From Symbiodinium natans (lineage: Eukaryota > Sar > Dinophyceae > Suessiales > Symbiodiniaceae): a stretch of 64,000 bases of DNA. A program made the position numbers and the translations under genes. Each line of letters begins with the position of its first letter. Within the stretch, counting starts at the first letter, position 1. The notes under the pieces are model-generated. The model was not told where the DNA came from. It did no database searches and worked only from the letters and a program-made list of their open reading frames with translations. This document shows, in pieces, positions 23,230 through 34,600 of the stretch. The stretch spans positions 126,001 through 190,000 of the forward strand of contig CAJNDS010002776.1 in the NCBI GenBank assembly GCA_905221605.1, read 5' to 3'.

Positions 23230-24040
23230 ATATCATTTTTAGGATTGCACGAGAAGCAGGAACTCGGCGCAACTCGAACCAGGGGGTCTCTTGCCGAACT
23301 CCGAGAGACGCCGCCCGGCGGATATCTTACTGCTATCAACTCCCCTTTTGAAGCAGAATGAGTGGCAGAGGTTTTGTCAGATAATTTTAGATTTCGTATT
23401 GGTGTCTCCATATATGGCGTCGCGATTGGACGACAATCCTTGGATCCGGCCAGTGCTACGACTACATACACAGAAATCAAATGATAAGATAGGGGAATTT
23501 TGCAGGCATGTCATGCGCAACAACTTGGCTTCGAGCCAATTGTGTTCGAGACAACCGGGGGATGTGAGCAGGGGGCGCATGGCCATTTGAAAAACCTGAG
23601 CCGAGAATACGATAGAAATCAGGACAGGAAATCGGACGTTACTAAATCCATGTTGAAAGGACGAATCTCGGTTGATATCCAATTGGGAATCCTATTAATG
23701 TAATATTGGGACGATGTCGGACCAATTATAGATCGGATGATATAGGTGGAGGAATCATTTCCAGATTCCTCCAAGAATATTCGAGTCAATGACTTGATAT
23801 GACTTGTAGGATGATCCCCCCTGTGCAGGTTTCATCATATGAGTCGTGGTAGCTATTACGAATGGAATCCATATGATCCTTTTCGATTTCATTTGTGATT
23901 TTTGTCTGATTGTGCTTAGGAACCATATCGAGATATATATCTCATTTCTGGATCCCCTCCTCGAATTGGATATGATCTTCGTCTGATTTTGGTCACTTCT
24001 TTTCTCCTGGATCTAATTCGGGGCGGTGGTGGGACCGTGC
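23230..24040 (+). mobile_element. LINE copy C (3' remnant only)
   Basis: Only the endonuclease and tail remain. The fragment reads RRRPADILLLSTPL and LDFVLVSPYMA (23300-23440), then after a frame change LGFEPIVFETTGG (about 23524-23565). The family's G-rich tail motif (GGGGCGGTGGTGGG) follows at about 24016. Loss of all upstream RT sequence is typical 5' truncation during target-primed reverse transcription. Confidence 0.7.
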
Positions 24041-24399
24041 ACGTACCTAGGAATAGGGAAGTGTCTCGTCACGTATTCTCTATATATTTGATTCGAGGGT
24101 TGTCTATATTTCTTTTGGCATCTATAGGGAGCATGAATCTCTCTCAACGAAGATCTTATCATAAATTGGTATTTTATGGAATACTTGTCTCCTATATTGT
24201 TGTAGCACATATTGTCGGGCAACCTCCTAATATGATTATATGAGCTTGCTTGAATATATAATCAAATTCCAAATAAAATATCCTCAAGGGCCGCAAAATT
24301 TGCAAAGTGCCTGAGCAGGAAATCTTCTTTAATTTCTTGATCCTAAGAAATAATTGTAAGGGGCAAGATCCGCCGGTGTCTACGATAGAGGCATCAGAG

Positions 24400-25275
24400 A
24401 ATCAATGATGCTTCTTGTGAAACCAGCTACGGCGCAAGTGGTATCTGCACCCAAAAGCACCAATTATCGTAAGAAAGACCATGGTAGAAAAATCATCGCA
24501 AATGAAATAAAGAGAGCCCCCAGAACCACAACAAACGAAAAAGCAGGCGAAATCCCAAATGAGACGGACCACGATGGGGCAAATGCGCCCACCACCACCC
24601 CCAATTAAGGGAAGATGCCAGAAAATAAGAGAAAATATAACAAAGACGAAGGGGTTCTCCAAAAGTGAAACAGATAAGAATCATGAAAATGAAATAATTC
24701 TAGAAACGTAACGCCTCATTTGATCGCCGCCAGTCATCATGGGACAAAACTTTCCAATCTGCGCGGGGGGCATCATCCTGGTAAATTAAATCAAATCCTT
24801 CAAGAAACTGCCAATAAGAATGCGCGAGAAACACCACAATCCTCTAGTGTAATGAGACTAGATATTCGTTCCCATTCATAACGCCTATGCACGCGTCGTT
24901 GGATGTCAGTCGGAATACGAGACATGAATCATAAATGAATACGATCCAAAACTTATTGAATTTTACGATCAACTATCTGGCAGAGAGATTCGCACAGACG
25001 AACCGCCTCCACCTCCAAACCGCCCAACATCTCGAAAACCACAAGTTCAAATCCAATTCCTTGGATTCGACAGCGACCTGAAATTCCCCACCCTTGACAA
25101 GAGAAACAACCGCGAAATCCAAAACTATATAGAGATACAAAGCCCATTGGGATTGTGTACGCAAAGGAGTTGGGCGCAAATAAGACATCAACTGGTCGAC
25201 GCCCTGCTCCTAGCAAAATACCCTCCGGTTCAAGACGAGCCCTAAGCGTCGCATTTGACAAATAATATCTCAAGA
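24400..25275 (-). mobile_element. LINE copy D (3' remnant, inverted relative to E)
   Basis: On the minus strand the fragment 25273-24953 encodes RRPVDVLFAPN and a decayed GIGFELVVFEMLGG, the end of the endonuclease. The sequence from about 24960 to 24500 is then recognisably the reverse complement of 30470-30940, the 3' tail of copy E, including AATTGGGGGTGGTGGTGGGC near 24590. This shows that the shared segment is the family's 3' untranslated tail. Confidence 0.8.
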
Positions 25276-25330
25276 ATCACCAAAACCCTAAACCGTAAAA
25301 CCCTTAAACCCTAAACTAGGGAAATCCCGA
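25276..25330. repeat. Interstitial telomere-like repeat
   Basis: Degenerate CCCTAAA units occur at 25283-25318 directly next to the 5' end of LINE copy D. Confidence 0.6.
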
Positions 25331-25389
25331 AAATTGCCGAATTTTCGGGGCCGGGGGATTTCCAAAACTTCTAAGATTTATAGAGAACT

Positions 25390-25640
25390 AGAGGGGACCC
25401 GTCGATTCCATCGATGGCATATTCAGCTATTGAATGGAAGAAGACGTACGCCAAAACTTTGAAGAGAAACGGACAAATAAAAGATCCAATTAATTTCGGG
25501 ATCCCTACATAGAAACCTGAGAGCCTGACGCGCGAGCGTGGGCACCAACTTATCCAGCAAGAACTTGAACGAATGGTGAAACTTGAAGGTAAGATTTAGG
25601 GATTGTCGCTGAAGATTTAGGATCTTGGTGCCTATAGGGA
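25390..25640. repeat. Second copy of the 22.72-23.19 kb repeat
   Basis: It matches 22715-23190 in the same orientation at many landmarks: GAGGGGAYC at the start, GAATGGAAGAAGACGTA, GAGAGCCTGAC, GCGCGAGCGT and GCTGAAGATTTA. A coding-like remnant reads EWKKTYAKTLKRNG. It is a dispersed element distinct from the LINE endonuclease region, although copy 1 lies immediately upstream of LINE C. Confidence 0.7.
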
Positions 25641-26225
25641 CAAGATTTCCAAATTCGAATCCTAAATTTATTCTATGAATGAAATTCATCATCCAATCCT
25701 TATATTCGCCCAAACAAATGAAAGGGAATCCATATCCACGAGAGCAAGAAAAATTTCGAATTCTCCAAGACGTCTCGACGTGTTTAACAATCCGTCACCA
25801 CCCCTAATTATGAGTCATCCCACAAAAACGAAAAAAGAATAAGAAGAATCGAAGATTCCTAAATGCAAAGAATCAAAGTTGAGACGAACCATCGCTTCAA
25901 AAAGATATTCTGATGAGACGAAATATGATTTGAATCTCCTTCAATATCCATCGTGCTCAGGAGGTAGGCTCGACCCATGATCTTGCGTGAGGGAAATCCT
26001 ACAAGGAATTCGAATGAAAAAGAAAATTCATGAATCATTCATATAGATCCAAGAAGGTTGCGATGGCATCAGGACATTGGATTTCGATGGTTCCTATGGA
26101 GTCCCCTCTATAAATCGAAATTCAAATGATCCAGATATTCCTGAAAAGAAGATCCCGCTCCATGCCGACAGCGCTCGTCGATCCGATCACACAAATTAGT
26201 TAATAAATCGGGGTCCCTTGTTCAA
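25641..26225. other. AT-rich, no gene seen
   Basis: It contains another isolated LINE-tail-like motif (CACCACCCCTAATTA, near 25796, minus). No coding potential was recognised. Confidence 0.4.
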
Positions 26226-26229
26226 GGCC

Positions 26230-29200
26230 ATCCAAACTCTCAAAGATGATGGGGCCGAAGCCAAGATTAACCGCCTGCGTTGTGGGGTTGCCGTGGCTCG
26301 CGCGTGATGTTACGGCTCATGTCGGGTTTGCCAATGATACAGCATGCGCCCTGAGCCATGAGCCGCCGGCGCTAGCAGCGGGTAGTCCTCGCTGCTGAAC
26401 GGCTGCATGGAAGGGTGCGACCCCCCCCACCGCTGGGCTCGTGGGTCTTGCTTGTGGTTTAGTGGGATTGGCTTTGCTGGGGATTGATAAATTACGGAGA
26501 TGGACATTGATAGGATGTGATGCCAATAGATCTGTTCCTTTTCAAAGGAAGAGGTGTAGCATGTACACCTCCTTTTTCATCTTGGGGATTCTCTTGGGAG
26601 GGCTGTTATGCGAGGCTCAGAGATGGGAATGCCTTCGGCTCACGTCTTCACAATCGTCACAATCGCACCATAGACGTACCAATTTCCGACAGTTCTGGAT
26701 TCTCACGGCATCGTTGTTTTACCTTCACCACATTCGGTCATGTGCCGCCGTCGCTTGGGGCGCTTCGTTGGGCCAATCTTTGGGCAATGGTAGTTGGGGT
26801 TCGTGCCTCCAACCAGGGGATTGCATGGACGATTACCTGCTTCGCTGCGGCTTCGCTTGTTACTTTTTGGGATTCGGGTGCGGCTCAACCTCAGTTTTCG
26901 GGCTTCCGAGTTGTGCCGTTCATATCTCGGTCCCATTCATGCTAGAAGTCTGATAAAGGCGTGTTGTTTTCTTGAACTGTTGAAATGGCACTGTTCCCAG
27001 TGCAACTTATGCGGTTGCCTTTGTCTCGCCATAGGTTTGTTTCTTTGGAACCGGAATTGGCATCTTCCACGTCCTGCATGTCGGATTTTCAGTCTCCTGC
27101 TGGGATTTCTCCTTGCTCATCAGATGCGGATGACTGGAATTGTTGAGTGCTATCTATATATTGCCTCCTTTCCCGTCGGATGTTCCCCTCTCGTCCGGTC
27201 GCGCGCGGGATAATGCCGTCGTCAGTCACGCAGCCGATGTTGACATGACAATTGTGGAGCTTGAGGGCGAGGAATCTGCTGTGAATGCGGATCGAGATGC
27301 TGCGCTGAGAGAGTTGTTTGGCCTGGATGTCTCGGCTGACGCCTTACTGCAGCAGGAACTCCGCGCGTTGCAAGCACGGGCACCATCTCGTGTCGTGTCT
27401 CCTTCGCCGATGGCCGCCGGAAGCACAGGCGATATGCCGGCCTTGTTTTGTCCCGTGCCTGGTTGTGCCCGAGCTCATGGCAATGGCCCCGCTTGGGTCC
27501 CCCACGATACGGTTAGAGCTCATGTCGACCTTCATCTTGTTGGAGAGTTGCGCGGACATCCCTCTGATGCGTGATTGGAATCGTTGAAGTTGCGCTGTTG
27601 TCGTGTATGTAGAAAGAATATCAGTTGTCGCATAGCCTCAATGGTTCACCCTCGTTGCTGGCCCCAAGAGCGTCTACATTAACGAGAGCTTGGATTGATT
27701 GCGCCACCGGAGGTATCCATTGAAGATTTACCATCGCTACATGATATTTTCACTTCGCCAATCTACACTAAGGAGCATCTGCCGGCCGAACTATGGCCTT
27801 TGCTGCGCGAAGAATACGGTAAATTGTTGGCTCGGGTCAATTGCTTTGCCGAGATGACTGCTTGGGACCCTCTCCCTACGTACGCATTTGGGTGGGGCGG
27901 CCAATGGGTCGGACAACGACGCGAAGAAGCAGACCCGTCGTGCTTGGTTGGAGTTGCTTATGTTTCCGAAGACAGTCTTGCGACAGAATCGCCGTGGTCA
28001 GCGACGGGGTCAAGCCCTCTCCTTCACCAAATCGCTTTTGTTACGATGGCGGTTGGGCGAACGTCGCAGTTTGTGGGATGAGGCCATCATGGTCGTTGAA
28101 TGTCGGCCCCTACTCGGTGCAAAAACCCCGTCGAGGGATGATACTTGTGCTGATGCTGGTCGGCTAGTTGCTTTGGGGCGTCCGGGACAAGCCTTGAAGC
28201 GTTTGACCTCACCTGGCTTAGCCCGAGATACCCCGGAAGTCCGTGCTAAGTTGATGGGTAGCTCCTGCGACCATCTCCGAGTCGAGTGCGTTGCCGCCAA
28301 CGCCCGAAATCCCGGGGCCCACCTTACTGAGGGCCCTTCGGTCTTTTCCAGTTGGTTCGGGACCAGGGCCTGATGGATTGAGGCCGGATTTCTTGAAGGT
28401 ATTGATTGGTTCGGGTGAGGATTCGTCACTTGTGCCGTTGCTGGCCGAATTTATTCAGAAAATGGCTGATGGTCAAATCCCCCACGCTTTACGGCTTTGG
28501 CTTGCTGGAGGTACTCTGGTCGGCGTGGGCAAGGTTGCGAAGGATGGGAGTCCTGTGCTGCTTGACCGTGACGCCCGTCCGATCGTTATGGGACAGGTGT
28601 TTCGGAAATTGGTCGGCAAGTGCTTGTGTCGAATGGATTTGACTAGCATGCGACAGAGGTTGTTGCCCACTCAACCTACGGTTTGGGCTTTCCAATGGTG
28701 CCGAGTCTTTGGTTCATGCGTGTCGAGAGTGGATTGGGCGCAACCGGGATCGCGAAGATGTGTCCTTCTTCAGAAGGACGTCAAAAATACATTTAATGAG
28801 TTGTTACCGGTGCAGTTCATCTAGGATGCTCGGCAATTTGCGCCGGCTTCGGTCAGATTCGTGGAGTGGTGCTATGGGTCCGACTCGCACTTAATATACC
28901 GGGGTCGTTTGGAGAGCAGCTCGAGAGGCCAACAAGGATGCCCCTTGATGATGATATTATTTTGTCTCACGCGTAAACGTATGGCCGAGGCTGCGCGTGT
29001 TGCGGCAGGAGTTCATCCAGAATTCGAGCCGGAATATGAGGATGATGCTTTTAGTGGGGGATTAACTTCCCATGTGCTGCGTTCCTTCCAGGAGGAAATC
29101 CGCTTGGCTGCTGAGTTCGGCTTGAGATATGATCTGGAGCAGTGTACTCTTTATTTGCTTTCCGGCGAACATTTTCGTGGGGATGTCTCTGGCTTTCAGG

Positions 29201-30940
29201 CTTTGGGCGTTCGGGTGGTCACGGGTCTTGATGTCCAGATCTTGAAAGCTCCGGTTGGAGACAACGAGGATTTCTTGCGAGAATTTTGCGAAGAGAAGCA
29301 ACACTTCTTCGAGAATCAATTTCAAGCTTTGGAGACGTATCTATATAAATATGAGGCCTTCCATTTGCTCCAGCAATATACGGGATTCGGCCAGTTGAAT
29401 TATTTGGCCCGCACTATTCCCCGGAACTTTTTGTTTGACTTGTGCGAATGGTACGATGCGCGCTTCAAGCGTTGCTTTGAAAGTATCTTGGGACAGGCGG
29501 TTCCTTCAGTCGCGTGGTAATAGGCTTGGTTGCCAGCTTCATTTGGCGGCTTGGGCTTGATGACCGATACCCTTGAAATGAATGGAGGTACTTGCCATAA
29601 GTCTGACTTGACCTTCTTGGTTGCGTGCCGGGCTACTCGGCCGGCAGTTGATGCTTTGCTTCGCTCGGAGCGGGATTTCGTGCCGTTGGGATATGAAGCT
29701 GCTCGTGATAAATTGATGCCTCATCTTTCCAATCACGTGGTGGTTCTCCAGGAGTATAGGGAGCCAATAGCTCAGAAGGATATCTTGCCCACGCTCTTTG
29801 AGGCGGCTCGACGACATCTTGTGTCTCAAGTTTGTTTGGGAGGTACTGCGTGGATACAATCATATATGGGATCATGGTCCGTGGCTTGGGTCCGCGCTCA
29901 ACCTAGTGCGGCTTTTGATACCGGTCTCTCCGATGATGCATTCGTTGATGCTATTTCTATACGACTTGGATTGCCGGCGTTCTCGGCCGAACAAGCGTGT
30001 GCTCGATGCCCTCAGATGTTGGATATCTATGCGCATCATGCCGTCACTTGCCCTATGGAGGGGAGAAAGGTCCGATTGCACAATCAAATCCGAGATGCTT
30101 TTTTCCATTGTTTGTTAAATGTGGCGCTTGGGGCTCGTTTTGAATCGGAGGGCATTTTGCCAACGGAGCAGGGGCGTCGACCAGCCGATGTCTTATTTGT
30201 ACCAACTCCCTTGTGTAGACAATCCCAATGGGCTTTGTATCCCCATATAGCTTTGGATTTCGCGGTTGTTTCTCCTTTCAAGGTTGGGGAATTTTAGGTT
30301 GCTGCCGAAAAAGCCCAGGGAATTGTTAGTTTTTATGTTCAAATCAAATATTCTCATCATGCTATTCAAAAGCAGTATCGAGCCCAAGGCATTGGATTTG
30401 AACCTGTGGTTTTCGAGATGTTGGGCGGTTGGAGGCAGAGGCGGTTCGTCTGTGCGAATCTCTCTACTAGGCGACTGATCATAAAACTCAAGAAATTTTG
30501 GGTCGCACTCATTTACGACTCATATCTCGCATGTCAATCGCATCCAACGTTCCGTGCATAGGTGATATGAACGGGGGCGAATGTCCAATCTCATTACGCC
30601 AGAGGATTGTGGTCCCTCTCGCGCATTCTTGTTGGCAATTTCTTGAAGGATTTAATTTATCAGGATGATGCCCCCCCGCGCAGAATGGAAAGCTTTGCCC
30701 TACGATGGCTGGCGGCGGTCAAGTGAGGCGTTGAGTTTCTAGAATTGTTTCATTTTCATAATTCTTATCTATTTCACTTTTGGAGAATTCCTTCGTCTTT
30801 CTTTCGTTTTCTCTTATTTTCTGGCGTCTTCCCTCAATTGGGGGTGGTGGTGGGCGCATTTGCCCAATCGTGACCCGTCCCATTTGGGATTTCGCCTGCT
30901 GTTTCGTTTGTTATGGTTCTTTTTCATTTGAGATGACTTC
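26230..30940 (+). mobile_element. LINE copy E (near full length)
   Basis: This is the longest copy. GC content rises at about 26230, which may mark the 5' end. The order is: possible 5' leader (26230-27130), N-terminal C2H2 finger (27455-27540), linker, RT (28290-29300), thumb and linker, CCHC finger (about 29995-30050), restriction-like endonuclease (about 30170-30440), then a 3' tail with the G-rich motif near 30836. It retains domains missing in copies A-D. Confidence 0.8.
27140..30478 (+). pseudogene. Broken zinc finger-RT-endonuclease polyprotein of LINE E
   Basis: The N-terminal finger reads LFCPVPGCARAH then VRAHVDLH (C-x4-C...H-x3-H), as in R2-like and NeSL-like elements. RT signatures are FPVGSGPGPDGLRPDFLK, LLQKDVKNTFNELLP, RGQQGCPLMMILFCL and YEDDAFSGG, so the usual small residue before DD is replaced by Glu. 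Then come CARCPQMLDIYAHHAVTC, RRPADVLF and LDFAVVSPF, and finally GIGFEPVVFEMLGG. In-frame stops lie at 28822-28824, 29518-29520 and 30295-30297, and there are frame changes near 27900, 28300 and 30300. Confidence 0.85.
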
Positions 30941-31603
30941 GCACCTCGCAACGACAGCCGCGCACGGCGGACACATTATTAGGACGCAGCCTACAATGTT
31001 CCAATCATATTAATAATTAAGGTTGAAGATTGAAAAACTTTTGGGTACCGAATTAAAATCCCTCCTTCAATTCCTAAATGAAAACCTTAATCCCAAATAT
31101 CTCTATATCCATTCCACTGCATAGATCATCTAATATAATATCATTGAAATCGTAAGCAAATGTTATAAATATACCTTTTATCCAGAAGTAAAAATCCAAT
31201 AAATCCCTCAGAAATATAAGAAATCTCATAATCATCAACAATTCGGCATCATTGAGAAATTTCTGGACCCGACGATTGGTCTATCCGATTCCTCGATAAT
31301 CATATAAAAATCCCTCAATATCCTCTCAATAATACCAAAGATCCCTCTTCAATCATTCCTCCCCAAATCCTAAACAATCCCTCATCAAATCCTCCTCAAC
31401 CTCTCAACCCTAACCCCTCAAATGCGAGAGCAAACTCCCGCACTGGTGCCAAGTAGCAAAGTGCAACGCACCTTTTCGCTGGCTTGAGCCAGTAGATGCC
31501 AGTCCATGCCCATGCTGCTCATGCATGCATAGACATGTCGGGACCTCAGATTTCACACCCATAACTTTCTTTATGGGCATGGATCCGAAAATTGGACCAG
31601 CTG
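30941..31603. other. AT-rich spacer, then Copia 3' flank
   Basis: The AT-rich stretch ends at about 31430 and composition returns to balanced. The segment 31430-31603 lies between that boundary and the stop of the Copia polyprotein and could contain its 3' LTR. No matching second LTR could be found because the other end lies beyond the N gap. GGTGCCAAG and GCACC arms around 31447-31472 form a small hairpin. Confidence 0.4.
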
Positions 31604-34600
31604 TCAGCTGATCTTAGTGAAGCTCACTTCCACACGACTGCTTCTCATGAGGAGGTCAAGCTGCGGAGCCTTCATGGCCTTTGTCAGCCCATCTGCCGCC
31701 ATGGTGCTCGTGTCGATCCAGCGGATCAGGGTGGTGGCGTTCACGGGAGGAGCATCAGAGTACAAGGGGTCTCCAACTTCCTCGCCAGCCTTTCGCCACA
31801 CCAGCTGTCTGATCCCGCAGAGATCTATAGCTAGCCGTTTATCAGCCACGGTGTGGAGTCCGGCCTGGTTCACATGCTCTTCGAGCGATCGGCAGTCCGT
31901 CAGCATGATGAGCTCCCGCGCGTCCATGGCCTCGGTGAGAGTCTTGTCCACCTTGCCGCCGCAGACGTGGTGAAGTAGAGCCCGGACATGTTCTGCTTCC
32001 TCGTATCCTTGGATCAAGGCCAATGTTTCTGCCTGAAGCGTTGAGCGACAGACTCGCCTTATCACGTTGGAGTGGTAGCCGAGGATGTAGACCTGCCCGC
32101 CGGAGTTCTCCAGGAAGTCGTGCCCACAGAGAACCAGCAGCCTCCCTGCCTGGGAGCGGTAGCCAAGCCGCTTGCCGTCCTGTGAGGTGTCAAAGTCCGC
32201 GGCGTGGCTTGCATCTGTGATGGAGAGCACCTTCGCATCCTCGATCTCCATTGCTCCGTACGGAAAGAAGAGGCCCTTATTCGGGGTGGACTTCACGTAG
32301 CTGAGGAGCTGGTTACAGGAGAGGAGGTCGTCCACTGTGCAGGTCTTGAGGACAGTCTGAAGGCGGTGCACCTGGTAGGCGATATCGATCCTGCAAACAC
32401 GGACCAACCAATTCAAGGTGCCCACAACGGAGCGGAGTTGCCCGCGCTCCGAGTCAGTGGCCTCTGCTCCTCTCATCTTGCGCCGTTGACCGTCCAAGTG
32501 AATTGGACGCACCTTGGCAGCCGGATTAGGACAGCTCACGCGGATTCCATCCACATCCTGAAAGATTTGCCGGCCGCAGTACTCGATGAGCTTGTCGTCG
32601 TCAAGAGTTCCAAATTTGAACTCGTTGCGGAGCCGGGCCGCGATGTCTTGCATCTGCTGCTCGCCTGCCCAGAGAATGTCGTCGACATGTGAAATGAGGA
32701 CGCCTGCTACGCGGCCTTCCTTCTTGAGCACGTAGCAGGCGTGCTCAAGAGGAATGGCTTCCAGACCTTGTTCGAGACATACCCGATGAAGTCTCCTCCA
32801 GAATCCGCGGGGTGCATCCCGGGTGCCGTACACGGGCTTTCTGGCCACTAGCAGTGACCCAGGCTCCACGCCTGGGAGGCCACCTGGCGGTGGACTCAAG
32901 ATCAACGTTCTCTCCATCGGTTCTCCCTGCAAGAAGGAGGCGGTGATGTCGCCTCCACGAATCTTCCAGCGCTTGCTTGCACACGTGGATAACATGAAGT
33001 TGAGCATCAAGGATGAACAAGTAGGGGAATCGGTTCGTGCGTCGGCAGCTCCAGATTCCAGGTCGCCTCGCACAACAATGCGAGACTTGTAGCGTGCCTC
33101 CTCCCATGGCTGAGCCTTGTTGGTGTCTACCCATCTCATCGGGGTGACGCCGATGTCGGAGTGCTCCTTCAGGAAGGCATCAACTTGAGAAGGAGGGATC
33201 ACGTCCACTGCATCAAAATCCTTCCAATTGTTCCACTCCTTCCCGCGTGCTTGCGCGATGCCTTCTCTCTGCTTGCCCTCGGACTTGTTGAAGTTGAGCT
33301 CTTTGGCACGGGCTGCGGCGCTCTTCTTGTTCACGGTCCTCTTGGCCAAGAAGGCGCCAAAGGCTCGAGAGGAGGTAGATGCAGTTGAAGCCCCGGTTGC
33401 CGTCTCCGTACTTGAAGGTGGCGGTAGTCCAGGAGGTGGTCGACGTTCAAAGGTGGGCTCCGTGCGTACTGAAGGAGAGAGCTCGCGTTTCCGGGCTGGG
33501 TGTCCATCAAGTGCATCCACAAACCGATGCATAGCTTGCTGCAGAGGGGTGAAGGTCACCGGTGGGCCGGCAGGTTGAATCTCGGTGGAGTCACGTCGGC
33601 TGGGTGGCATGTGCTCCTGATCTGGCTCCGAGCTGATCTCGGTTGTAGGCGCCAAGGGAGAATCTGGGACAGGAACGTCCACACCAGGAAGTTGGTCAGG
33701 CGAAGGTCCAGGAAGAACAGGAGGTGGAGCAACGCCTCCAGGGCCGTCTGGTGGTCCAGGTAGTCCAGGAGGAGGTGCAGGTCCATGTGAAGGTATAAGC
33801 GAAGGTTCGCTGATGTCGAAGAAGGTACCCTGCGCTCCAGCTGCCGTTCCAGCTCCACTGAGGTCGTCGCCGAAAGGGTAGTCGTGGCCGTCGCTGTCCA
33901 CGCCGTCGAGGTCCTCGCGTCTTCGTTTCCGGCTCGGCTTAAGCTCCAGCTGCCTCTTGGCAAAGGCTTCGGCGCCTGTTGCAAAACGAACTTGCTCAAC
34001 GGACACGGTAAGAGGGATGCCACCGTGCACGATCCAAAGAGTCGAACGGCCCTCCTGGCCGACAACCCTTGCAGGGCCAAACCATTTGTGGGGTCCTGGG
34101 CCAGCCTTTCTGCGAAAGCAGACAAGATCCCCTTGGACAAAGGGGCCACGCATTGGAACACTCTTCCTGAGGAGTGCTGCCCGAATCCTTTCAGAGGAGT
34201 CGGCCTGCGAAAATGCTTGCCGAGCCGCGCTTCGAATGGCTGCCTGCCTTGCGAAGGCTGTCTGGCCGTCGTGGATCTCCTGATGCTGTCCAAGTCGATC
34301 GGGCGCAAGAGGCGAAGTAAGGCTGTCGACTTCTGGCGGCAGTCGTCCAAGAACCCATTGGCTGGGAGTGAAGCCGGCATGGCGGAGGCGATTGTTCTTG
34401 ACCGTAGCCGCCTCCACGCCTAACATTTCCATAGCTTCTTGCCCTTGGAGCTGTCGGCTGGCAACCACACGTCGCATGATGTCCTTCATCACGGCGCCTT
34501 GTCGCTCTCCTCGGCCGAGCTGGAAGGGTGACTCCAGCCCCGTGTAACGTAGTAAAGTCCCGTGGGACTTCAACATGGCCTGGAACTTGCCTCGGTTCTC

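Noticed and set aside
23989-24243. Hydrophobic 84-codon ORF in the AT-rich island
   Set aside because: Hydrophobicity follows from T-rich codons, and it overlaps the tail of LINE copy C.
31430-31603. 3' LTR of the Copia element
   Set aside because: Position and composition fit, but no second copy is available because of the N gap, so an LTR cannot be claimed.
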